From the NCBI GenBank assembly GCA_900239685.1, contig OENT01000100.1:62001-126000 (forward strand): 64,000 nucleotides of DNA. Direction: 5' to 3'. This document shows, piece after piece, positions 25,342 through 36,296 of this stretch (within the stretch, counting starts at the first letter, position 1; each line of letters opens with the position of its first letter). This DNA is from Rotaria macrura. Taxonomy: Eukaryota > Rotifera > Eurotatoria > Philodinida > Philodinidae. Both the position numbers and the translations under genes were made by a program. A model generated the notes under the pieces. It was not told the DNA's origin and searched no databases. It saw only the letters and a program-made list of their open reading frames with translations.

Positions 25342-28300
25342 ATGGTATCGAAAAGCATTGACCGATCATCATTGATGTTTACAACGATTCTAATCATTTT
25401 TTCATTTATGAACAACATGGCTAATGCTCAGAGTATGTATAGTAGAACTATCTATAACTGTAGAATGTACTTGATCTATTAAAAAGTGTTATATCTCTAT
25501 CTATGTCTTTATGTGATGTATCTATTCTTGCATAGTGTGCACGTCTGATGTATGCAATAAGCATGGTACATGCATACCGAATACTGCTAGTTCATTTACT
25601 TGTCAGTGTGATCCAGGTTTTGCCGGACCAACTTGTGATCAAGGTAGTCAGTCGACTTGAAACAGGAGAACAATAAAATAAATCGCATAGCTTGTTTGTA
25701 TTATTAGAATTAGATGAATGTGCATCGCATCCATGTGCTAACAATGGTACTTGTATTGACTTAGAAAATGGTTTTCTTTGTCATTGTTTACCTGAATGGA
25801 ATGGTACTCTATGTACAGAACTTAGGAGTAGGTCTTGTTTTTCGTAATAAACAAACAAAGAGATTCTCATTCATGTGCAACACATTATATTTTGCTTACC
25901 AAAGATCCATGTCAATCATCTCCATGTGGTTCACTTGGCAAATGTATTCAAACAAATCAAATACAATTACCATACTATTGCCAATGTCCAGATGGACAAA
26001 ATACAGTGTTTAAATGTGCTGATCCAAGTATGTTTTCTTGTTCATTGAAAATATTGACGATGAGTTGTATTCATTAAAAAAAGACAATGCTTTACCAACT
26101 CTCATATTTGCAGTGATCCAGTTTCAAATCACAGAGCAAATATTGAGAGTCAATAGTCGCTATTGAAGATCGAATATAATATGTAGACGAAGTCAAATTT
26201 GAACAGTTTTATGACAATCAAATTTCAAAATTACGCCTTGTAATTGTCTATCTCCAGAGATTCGTATCGAATAAGCTTTAATATATTTTCAATATTGTCA
26301 GTTGGAAATCATCTTTTTCTATCGATTCATTTAGTTTTCAAGTACTAATTACAACTGAAAAGAATTAAGTTAACTTTAGAAAATTAATATTTTACCGTGA
26401 AGTTGTCTGTTAAATTAAAAATCTCATGTTATTTTAAAACTTATAAAAGTTATCGGTGAGAAAAAAAAATAGCATGTTACATAGATCTGCTTATAATATT
26501 TTTCAAAGACCGACGAAAATTAATCGAGTTGGGATTCTTGTCCGATTTTCTAAGTTCTACATCAGACGCTCAATGTCATGAATTCTTCTGAGTTCTGTTG
26601 AAGATTAACTAGCGTTAATCGATTCGAGTATTTTGTATGTTAGATTTTTGTTTTTTTTGAAAATGTTGACCTACATACATATTGCTCTTTTCAATAGATC
26701 CATGTCAACCAAATCCATGTGGTCCGGGCGATTGTGAAATCACTTCTAATCTACTACATGGATACATTTGCCGCTGTCATGATGGTTCGATTCAAATGAC
26801 AAATTGTTCAACGCCAAAAAGTAAATATTTATTTTGAAATATTTAGTAAAAAGTAAATTCGTATCAATGTTAATCCTAGATCCTTGTGCAGCATTACCTT
26901 GTGGTCCACAAGGACGATGTTTAACACTAACGGCAGCTCCTAAAGGTTATATGTGCATGTGCCAAAGCGATGGTATTACTTTCACAACTATTGACACATG
27001 TCCAAGTAAAGTTTATTCAATGAATATTAGCTACGATATATATATATATATATACATATACTATTTTACGTTTCTATGAATAGCAACCAATTCAATTTGT
27101 ACTCATTTGACATGTAAAAATGGTGGAACTTGTATACAATATTCAGCTAATGAACCATCATGTGCAATGGCACAAGTTGGTTCTACTTGTTGTCAATGTA
27201 GAGAATGAAATTCGATTGTTTCGTAGTAGAAGAAAACTACATATTTTTCTTTTTCTTTTTCACAGGTCCACCAAATTATACTGGTTCACGATGCGAACGA
27301 GGTTCGCTTTTTGAATTCAATGAATTTTTAATCATGAATGAATGAATGAATCGATTTTTTTCTTCAGAATTAGACTTCTGTTCATCGAATCCATGTAGCA
27401 AGAATGGACGTTGTCTATCAGGTAAATCTGGATATCGATGTCAATGCTATGAAGGATTTACCGGTGAAAATTGTGAAGGTAATTAAAAATTGAAATATTG
27501 CATTGTTTGTTTTTCAATAATGAATGAATATGGTTGTTTGTCTTTTTATTAACAAAAAATCATTATCTAGCTCGAATTACAAGACCTGGTTGCTTATCAA
27601 ATCCTTGTACAGTTGGTATTTGCTATCAATTAAATCAAAATGGACCTTCTTACGTTTGCATCTGTCCTGATGGTACACTAAGCTTATCATGCAATTCAAC
27701 CAGTACGTTTAACTTTCCATTGAATTTCAAATATTTTATTCAATTTATGAAAAACAAAACCATTTAGATGCAACTCGACATGCTTTTGCATTACCAACCA
27801 TAGCACCATTAACAACAACAATAACAACGACGACGACGACGACAACGACGACGACGACAACAACAACGACAACCTTTCCGTCAATTTCATTAATGTTTAG
27901 TAACAATGCAAAATATGGTACAGATGCAAATGGTAATGTTCATCAATCTGCTTCGACGTGTAGTCCATTGTCCAGAAATACATGTAATGGTGGTCAATGC
28001 GTATTGGCAGGTGGTGGTAGTTATGCATGTCGATGTCGAGAAGGCTACACAGGGCTTTATTGTGAAAACAGTTGAGTACATTTAAAAGAAAAGAAAGATA
28101 ATTAGCGAATTCGTTCGATGATTTTCATGATGTTTTTTAAAACTATTCTTCTAGATATCAATGAATGTGCTTCAAATCCTTGGTATGACAAAGAAAAGAA
28201 AACAGAATTTTGTCATTTCTAATTCATATTCTTCATTATTTTACAATTTAGTTTGGGTGGTGGTACATGTTACGATCTTGTAAATGCATATGCATGTTTT

Positions 28301-29118
28301 TGTCCTGATCGAGTTTTTCGACCACAATGTAATATAACCGGTGTACCATCAAGTGTCACGGGTTCTTCAGTTTTGATGAGTAGTAGCCGTCGTATGTAGT
28401 TGTAAAATTAACAGAAACAAAAAAATCAATTCTGTCTCTATGTTTTATTTTTCATGTAATAGCTAAAATATCAATTATTCATGGAGATAAATCATTACAA
28501 AATACGTGTAATTGTCGTAACAATGGTATATGTTACACAGGTCCAACAGGTGCTAAACATTGTCAATGTCTTAGTGGATTCACTGGAACGACATGCGAAT
28601 CATCAATTAGTAAGTTTTACTTTTGAACGTTTTGATGAGTGATATGAATAATTTTTTAAAGCTTCTGGTATGGGTCGTGCTCAAAGTGTCTGTAGTCAAT
28701 CATCGTGTCAAAATGGTGGAAGTTGTCAAGAACAAGGCAATACTCCTATTTGTATTTGTAAACCAGGTTTTACTGGTCAAAGATGTGAAACAGGTAAATT
28801 AACAAGGCAATTTTCATAAGAGCAACTAGATTTATCTTTGTGCATATTTTGCAAGAATATTTCCGTTGTCAAGCTAATGGTCGTTTTGGTGATACATCAA
28901 GTTGTAAACAAGGTCGATATTTTGAATGTGTATATTTTGGACAGCGTAAGTTGAATAAGAAAAAACCTAACATACGATTCGTTTTTCTAACATGAAATTT
29001 TGATTTAGATGATTTGGGTTTGCCAAATGGAGTTCTTTATAGTCGCAGTTGTCCACCTGGTCTCTGGTTTAATGCGCTCAATGATCAATGTGACTATCCA
29101 AGTCTTGTACAATGCTAG
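25342..29118 (+). CDS. Secreted multi-EGF protein with C-terminal chitin-binding (CBM14) domain
   Basis: Seventeen exons: 25342-25432, 25536-25643, 25708-25827, 25905-26027, 26698-26820, 26880-27005, 27084-27197, 27266-27301, 27368-27478, 27571-27702, 27768-28070, 28155-28182, 28252-28391, 28463-28609, 28662-28793, 28856-28945, 29009-29118. They give 677 aa. Residues 1-30 are a signal peptide (ILIIFSFMNNMANAQ). About ten EGF-like modules follow, several with the full pattern (CNKHGTCIPN...CQCDPGFAGPTC; CQNGGSCQEQG...CICKPGFTGQRC). A Thr-rich linker (poly-ACA/ACG) sits at about 379-392. The last 66 residues form a peritrophin-A/CBM14 domain with six Cys (FRCQANGRFGD, YFECVYF, CPPGLWFN, CDYP, VQC). 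Nearly all introns are phase 1, typical of exon-shuffled extracellular modules. The role is probably in extracellular matrix or chitinous structures; no orthologue is named. Confidence 0.88.
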
Positions 29119-29213
29119 ATGAGAATATCGAGTAGAAGACATCACTTTTTTTTATAATTGATCTTTTACATTTGTCTCGAATTTTATTGTTTCTCGGTGC
29201 CATATTCTCACAA

Positions 29214-29230
29214 TCTCTCTCTCTCTCTCT
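29214..29230 (+). repeat. CT microsatellite in the 3' UTR of the EGF gene
   Basis: Run of CT dinucleotides between the stop codon and the polyadenylation signal. Confidence 0.7.
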
Positions 29231-29298
29231 GTTTCTCTTTTATCTAATAATTTTAGACGACAATCTGTAGATGTTTCGTTTTTTTCTTCTTCTTACTC

Positions 29299-29304
29299 AA
29301 TAAA
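29299..29304 (+). promoter_or_regulatory. Polyadenylation signal of the EGF/CBM14 gene
   Basis: AATAAA about 180 bp after the stop codon, after a CT-rich stretch. Confidence 0.5.
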
Positions 29305-29828
29305 AAGTCTTTAACACAAGAAACAAACTTCTACTTATTGTACGCTTATATATTTATGCTTCTTAGATGTCAACTATAAAGGACGTTCAAATATACAACA
29401 TAAGGCATAGAGTATTTGCTAGGTCATTGTTAAAAATATTCTAGTTGTTCTATGAAGAATCAATTGTAAGCGATTAATTCTACTGAAGTTTGATTGGTCT
29501 ATCATTTAATTTCATTCATGGATGGCATCGAATCTAAACGTATGAGATGCATAATCCAATGACATTTATGAATGAGAAATGAAAAATCGATTGATGCTAG
29601 TGAATTTCGAAAATTTACTCGAATTGTTCAAAGAATTCGAACGGTAACGTACCAAATCGAATATTCAAGTGAGATGACTTTTGTGACTAATTGTAAACTT
29701 TAGTTTTTAGTACTGAGTATTGAAAATATACTGTGTATCCGATCATTGATAAATCGATAACAATTTAAGTCTGTCGAGCGCATGTAAATTCAAAGTCTAG
29801 AGAGTCTAACGAATACAATATCAGATCA

Positions 29829-30428
29829 CTAGCGAGGTACCGTGCATGCTGCACGGCTGATTTTCCTGTAAAGTTTCAGATCAGTGCTTCAACCTTTATC
29901 CAATAATAGACAATCTGACGGTTTGAATTGGATATAGATAGATAACCTTGTAGTCTTACTCCCTTATAGTCCTATATCCCTGCAACCTTATAGCTTTATA
30001 CCATTATAACCTATCCCAGAGCCGTCGAACACACTCTCGATCATACAAAGCGCATGGTCACTGAAGATTCTAGAGTGTGTTGGAAAATTCCAGATCATTA
30101 TCAGAGATTATAGAAAATTCTAGATGACTTTATAACATTCTGGAAGAGTCTACATATTTCTAGAACTTTCTAGGAGCATAGCAGCATCCGGCTTCAACTT
30201 TAACTTTCGACCTTTAACCATGATCTTTAACCTATTCACAAGGTCCTCATTGAAAGTTTGAGAAAAATCTAGAAAATTCTAGATACCTATAGTTAGCGAG
30301 ACATAAATCTGGTCATCTCTTGGAAATTCTAAAATCCTTAACCTTTAAACATTCACCTTTAACCTTTGCTCCGACACAGAGAAACATACAGACACACAGA
30401 CACTGAACATTATATATATATATATAGA
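29829..30428 (-). mobile_element. Non-autonomous Helitron-like element with heat-shock-element-like arrays
   Basis: Read on the minus strand, the element begins A|TCTATATATATATATATA (host A at 30429) and ends with a GC-rich hairpin (CCGTGCA-GCA-TGCACGG, 29838-29854), seven bases and then CTAG|T (host T at 29828). A 5' TC, a 3' hairpin near CTRR and insertion between A and T are the Helitron hallmarks. At 600 bp without open frames it must be non-autonomous. The interior is rich in TTCTAGAA-like units: a perfect TTCnnGAAnnTTC at 30158-30170, a five-unit imperfect array at 30262-30284 and partial arrays at 30063-30075, 30083-30095, 30113-30125 and 30138-30150. It also has AACCTTTAACC-like short repeats. 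It sits between the EGF gene and the Ly6 gene, in opposite orientation to both. Confidence 0.68.
29838..29854 (-). repeat. Terminal hairpin of the Helitron-like element
   Basis: Seven-base perfect arms (CCGTGCA / TGCACGG) around a 3-base loop, GC-rich within AT-rich surroundings, seven bases from the CTAG end. Confidence 0.8.
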
Positions 30429-31377
30429 TGTTGTTTCTTTTAAATTCAATGAAATTCAATAGTAGAGTCGGATAGAAAGATTAATTCTCAATAGAAAAAC
30501 ATAAAAAACTTTTATTTTAAAGTACAGTTTTTTTCTGGAATTTAGTATTCTTCTACAAACTTCGATTGCTTTCTTTTTCTCTCAAATGACCATTACACAA
30601 ATTTCGAAGAGTATTTCTTAGCTAAGAAATCAATTGACAGTACAAGATGTTGAAATCAAGGAAGATTTTATTACATGGAGATTAAGAAAGTTTTTTGAAC
30701 AGTCAATTTAATACGGTTCTTACTTTGTTTTTGCTCATTAAACTGAATTAACTTTCTTAATGAAATATCTATTGACTAATTTCTATAAACGAAATATTTA
30801 TTAAAGGAACTGTTATCTCGTGTGCAAGTAACGATGGAATTCAACAAGCAGATTCTTTTCAGTAAGCTTTCTCTTTGAGTGAACCTCCTTTCTGGATGAT
30901 TTCTTAATCACGAACGATTAATTCTATTACAATCAACTAGTAAAAACTTACATCGTCGTCAATCAATCGTTTGCTTTTCTTCTCTTCGATATCACGCAAA
31001 GTTCTAATGGATTTCTTTCATGTTGTATTTGCCCGCAAAAAAAAAGAAACTAGAAACAACATGTATGCTCCAGAAAACAATCTGTATGACTTGTGTCAAA
31101 TGCAATTGCATCCGGTGGTTTTCTCTTAGTTTTGCTGTCATGAAAGAGATCAAGACATTTACTAACGAAAAAACAAGCATAGGCCAATGTTTCTTTCTTC
31201 TTTTTTTTCTCAAGAGATTAAATTAGGACGAATATGACCGATGTGTAGATTCAAGTTCTAGTATTGCTCTTGTGTGTTAGCAAGATAAAGTGAAGAAATA
31301 CGAACAATTGGTAATCTTTGTAAAACTGTAAAAAATTATTTCACAATCCATATTTGTCGTTCATACGACGAGAATGA
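30429..31377. other. Intergenic, nothing assigned
   Basis: About 950 bp upstream of the Ly6 gene. Complementary short open frames at 31004-31226 show no domain. Confidence 0.45.
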
Positions 31378-31912
31378 ATGTGGCCTTCAATGTTTCTTTT
31401 AGTATTATTTTTTCGATATTCAGGTAACTTGAAAATTTAAATATCATATGATGTGAGATTGATTTCGTTTAAGATGTTCATGCACTTTCTTGTTATCAAT
31501 GCTCAATGAAATATTCAAATGTTGAATGTAACTCAAATAATTCAACTTATTTTACCGAATGTCAACCAACCTATGATACATGTCTAACAATTGTACTCAA
31601 ACCAAGTAGCATTCTAAGTCGTCTTAGTTTTCGTTGTTCTATTTCAATTGACATATTTTAGATAGTTTTGATGAAATAATCATAACAAAATATTGTACGA
31701 AACGTAAAGCTTGCGAAAGTCAACAAAATTATACCCATGCTGTAACACCTTGCCAACCGAATAATGAAGGTGCAAGTTGGGGTTGTGTGTCTTGTTGTGG
31801 AGATCGAGATTTATGTAATTATGATGATTCAAATCGGTTAATGTCAAACAAAGATGTAACAAGAACATTTTTACTTTTTCTTTTTTTAATAGTAGTAGGA
31901 AAAGAAATTTAG
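31378..31912 (+). CDS. Ly6/uPAR-domain protein, probably GPI-anchored
   Basis: Three exons (31378-31423, 31474-31620, 31662-31912) give 147 aa. The ATG at 31378 is chosen over the one at 31374 because only it joins exon 2 in frame and gives a signal peptide (MWPSMFLLVLFFRYSDVHA). The mature chain starts SCYQCS and carries the ten-Cys three-finger pattern ending in CVSCCGDRDLCN, the Ly6 signature. The C-terminus is a hydrophobic TFLLFLFLIVV segment after a short polar spacer, as expected for a GPI-attachment signal. An Asn-x-Ser/Thr site (NNST) is present. Likely a cell-surface or neuronal receptor-modulating protein; the ligand is unknown. Introns are 50 and 41 bp, the second with a weak donor (GTCTTAG). 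Confidence 0.85.
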
Positions 31913-31915
31913 ATA

Positions 31916-31921
31916 AATAAA
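31916..31921 (+). promoter_or_regulatory. Polyadenylation signal of the Ly6 gene
   Basis: AATAAA starting 3 bp after the stop codon, giving a very short 3' UTR. Confidence 0.45.
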
Positions 31922-34900
31922 AATCCTTTTCAAGAACTACTTCTATTCCAAGAACAAGCTAAATCAATGAATATATCATACATTGCTTAAAGCTTGATTC
32001 ATCAGTACAGAAACTTTTATATAAATTTGGATTTAATTAGTCAATCATAATGACATATGTGGAAATGAAACATCGTTCGACAAGCAAAGTCCTTCAACAC
32101 GCCGCCATACGTTTTGTTTGATTTCAAGTTCACGAGAAAATAAATAATAAAAACAATTATTGTCGATGCTCTTGCGAACAAGTGAAATCTTTATTTTGTT
32201 CTCTGTATTTTAAATTGAAATAGACATGATCTACTGAGAATAATTTGAAAAAAATTGAATTTTAAAATCTAAGTGGAACCCATTCGGTTGAGCAATTTAG
32301 AGAACTACAAATGTTGATTGATTTTAATATGGAAACAAATTGAATTGGTTTGCTATCAAATGACTATTTTAGCATCTACATCGTCCAATATTTGTCCCGA
32401 TCAGTTCCAACTAAAAATTCATTCAACTCTAATCGAGTCATACTTCGACGGTAGGCTAAAAGTCTGGAGTGGATTCTATTCAATGGCAATAAGAAATCAA
32501 GGGAAAATGTCAAGTAATCTCAACTGATATTTATGACTCAGTACAACCTATTACAAGTCTTGATCGCTATTCAAGTGTATATCACTTCACTATTCATCAA
32601 GATCAATCCAAATGTTTTGCTCAAGGATGACATATTAACTTTACCTAGTACAAAATTGATGTTTACACTTGAAAAAAGCGAAATAAAAGAATTCAACTTT
32701 AATATAGTTTTGTTTTTCTTTCTAAATTAACCTATGTTGCGAAAATCTTCTTAAAAAATCTTCACTCATTTTTCTTCTGCATAGAAATAACTACTTAGAT
32801 CCAAGAACAATCAAGTAGAAACAGAGTTTAATTCTATTTTCGAGTATATGTAAGAACTATCGTTTTAATGAAGCGCATGCCCAACAACATTGAGAAAATT
32901 CTTCTAGAAAGATCGAAAATGATATTATTAATTACTAAGAAGAATACGAAAATTTGGTACAACTCGTAGTTTATGCAATTCATAATCTACTCGTATGTCT
33001 TAGTGGACATGATTGTAGAAGACTTGATTTTCTACAAGTGTCAAGTCATTAAAAATTTACACATCTTTTCGGAAAATCTAAATTTCATAGAACAAGATGC
33101 TTGTCAACAACTCGAGTTTTCAAAAAAAAATGTTTATTTTTTAAAATAAAAGATTAAAAATATTCAGTATCAAAAGCAGCACAAAGTAAATAATGCATTT
33201 CGTAACGAGAATTGTGCTGTAGAATACTGAGCCATGAGAATTCCATTACATATTTTTAAAGTAGGTTATTACAGAAATACAAAAATTGGACAAAATAAAC
33301 TTATAAACGAACATCATTTTAAACCTTATGAAAAATTGTCTCATAATTTACAAATCATACCTCGAAATATTTTTCCTAAAATGAACGTATTCAGAGTGAA
33401 CGTACAATTCTAATTCAAGTAAATCTGTTTGGACTGTCATCCATTGCTTCTAACTGCTACATTTTTTTACAAAGATTTTCATGACATGAAGTAAATCCAC
33501 CAACAACAGTAAAACATTTAATAACATTTTCGTCTACAACAGAAAACATGCACGTCGAATGATTTTTTCTTCAATTATTTCTGTATTTTGAATTAGAATC
33601 AATTGTGAAACCGATTCTTAACCATGAAAAAAACAACAGATTGCTTACGATTTATTCTAAAATAATTAGCTAAAATGAAATTTTAGAAATTAAGAATTTT
33701 TATCAGTATTACATGAATTATTCCATAAGCTCTTTGTATTAGTTACTTTCTGTTTTCAACTTTTCTTAATAGAAAATAGATGCATGATTAGCAGAACTTA
33801 ACAACAATCTGTACCCAAAGACGACCAAAAACTTATTTTACGATTTCATTAAATAAATAACTAGGACGAGTTTGTCGGATCGATTAAATTAGTGCTTTGG
33901 AAAAAATAATGTCGATATTATCAATATAAGTGAAGAAATCACATTACTGCTACTATTACTACAGCAAACGAATATAAAATGAAACAATTATCTAGCAGAA
34001 TTTGATAATTATTTGTTTGCAATTATGCTCCATCTTACGGTTGGACTCTTCCGATTATTTCTTGATTTTTTTATGCTCTAGCGGACAATACGTAGTGAAA
34101 TTTCCAGATAGATTTAATTCGAAAAAAAAAGGAAATAGCATCCTAGTAGGTATTGTTTTATGTTCATTGTCTGTAGAATTCTCCATTTTTAAAAATGATA
34201 AATTTTCTTGACCAACATATACATATATATATATCAAACAAGAGAAATGGATTTGACAACACGACAAATAGTTACAAAAAAAAACTTTCAAAGATATGTT
34301 ATTTATTCTAAAAAACAACAGTTTTCTTTTGTCTCGAGAATTCGTACCAACTTTTATATTATGCATTAATCATCGTAACATAAAGTCATGCATTATCTAT
34401 TATGATACAGATATGAATCATACAATTACAGAAATTCGTAGAAAGCTAAATAAAATCGACTAACACTTTCCATTTTATACTTCAATGTTGCCCTCTGAAC
34501 GTTAACAATAGAGCTTTTCATTTCCATTGACTGTACAATACAATTTTTCTTTCTGTCAAATTTAATTAGAAAAATTTTTTTTTATGGTTGTATGTTTAAA
34601 TCAAGCATAAGTAAAAGTTTGCTTTTATAAACTCAAATAACTAGTCATGAGAAATTGATCTCGTTTTCAATTGATTATAGAAATTGAAGTGAGCGTGTAT
34701 ATAAGTATAACGAATGCTTAAGAGGAGATACGTATCCGTATAATTAGCCCCTCAACAAATCGAACATCAGTAATCCCCGATAAACATTCACGGCCACATG
34801 GGATATGTCTGTTTTATTTCATGCAAACAAATCATGTTGCCATGCGCTTCATTTGTAACATTGCTCTGCAGATGAACGTTTAAAATATGGAATTCTGCAA

Positions 34901-36296
34901 TTGATATATGACAATCTTATAGTAATACACTATTTATTGGTCGTTCAATATTTGACTTGAATACATTTGATTTTTCAAAAAGAAAAAAGTTAATGTGAAG
35001 GAAAAACATCGTCTCTTTTTTTTCACTATCGATGAAGATAAGTGCTTCTGAAGTAATTAAGCTAACTTCGCTTCAAATTTTTCAATTGAGTCAATATGTA
35101 CTTGGAGTATTTCACAAATGGTAGAATTTCAAAGAAGAACAAGAGATGCAAAAGCTATTTGTTTTAGACATTGTTCCCTCACAACTTTCACAGTTATTCT
35201 CCTACTAACTTGCACTCATTCTAATCATCATTCGAAGACCTGTTCTCCAATTATCTCCATTGATGAATTCTTTGATCGTATAGCATACGACACCGTTTGA
35301 ATAAACAGAAATTCAATCGATAAATGAATATATGATTAGAGATTATGTTTCTTAGTTCTAAAGAAATGTCATGAAATCATGAATTTAGTAGTGATGGTTT
35401 CACAAGACAAATTTAGACAGGAACAATCGTCTTCAAAAGTCGTCACGCTAGGTAATTATAATTTTACAATAAAATGTGGCTCTATTGACATATGCTAAAT
35501 AGATCTTCTCTGATTTTTGGTAAACAGACAGTATTCGACCATTCGCTAACAATGGGTTTTTGATAAAATCACGGTTGGTTGCCTCCTGTAACCATATCAA
35601 ATCCTAGTGCATTTAAATGGATTTTTTGAAAATTATCCGGATAAAAACGAAGTCGTTTAATTCATAGAATACCAGTCGATGAATGATCCAGTAAACTCGA
35701 TCATACGATAACACATACTAGTTTACATGTGGATTCTATCCATTTCGAAGTGAATACCATCTTTATTGACGGACGGAAATTCATCAGCATTTTCTCACTA
35801 GCAACTGGTGTAAATCTTGGTTGATTGTGAATTTCTTTGTGTCGTTCTGAAAACTTGCTTGTTAAACATTAGTAAACTACTTTAGTCTATGCATAAAAAT
35901 TCTTTCTTTCCGTCCAAAACTCATCATTTGCAGTTTCAATTGCAATGTTTTAATCGATTAATTCAGTTTTTTTTATAAGCTTGTAGGTCATTCATAGTAC
36001 TGCATACATATGAATAGAAATATTTCTTAAACGTTCATACTCCATTTTGAAAGCATGTCCGTTTCGATATCCATTGATCATATTTGTAATACATAAACAG
36101 ACTAGGATTATACATGATTCAACTATATGTTTTGATGTGACGATTGGCGCCGTCTACCAGCAGCTGCCGATATACTATTGGTTGACGCTTCTCCTGTAGA
36201 CTTACTTTCTCTCCCTGAATTGATCGATACGTAATCGTAATCGAAAAACCTTGTTTTTTTTTATAAATCACTTTAATCATTCCTAAAGTCACAACG
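31922..36296. other. 4.4-kb gene-poor interval
   Basis: Only short open frames (for example 32318-32527, 34055-34366, 35118-35300) without domains, codon pattern or splice partners. No transposon ends recognised. Slightly less AT-rich patches near 34740-34850 and 35550-35770 may be decayed coding sequence, but I could not identify them. Confidence 0.45.

Noticed and set aside
29213..29232. CT tract as transcription terminator or HSF/GAF site
   Set aside because: Simple microsatellite in a 3' UTR; similar tracts occur elsewhere without context.
32318..32730. Two consecutive plus-strand frames in the 4.4-kb gap
   Set aside because: Considered as a decayed gene, but no family match and no splice signals linking them.
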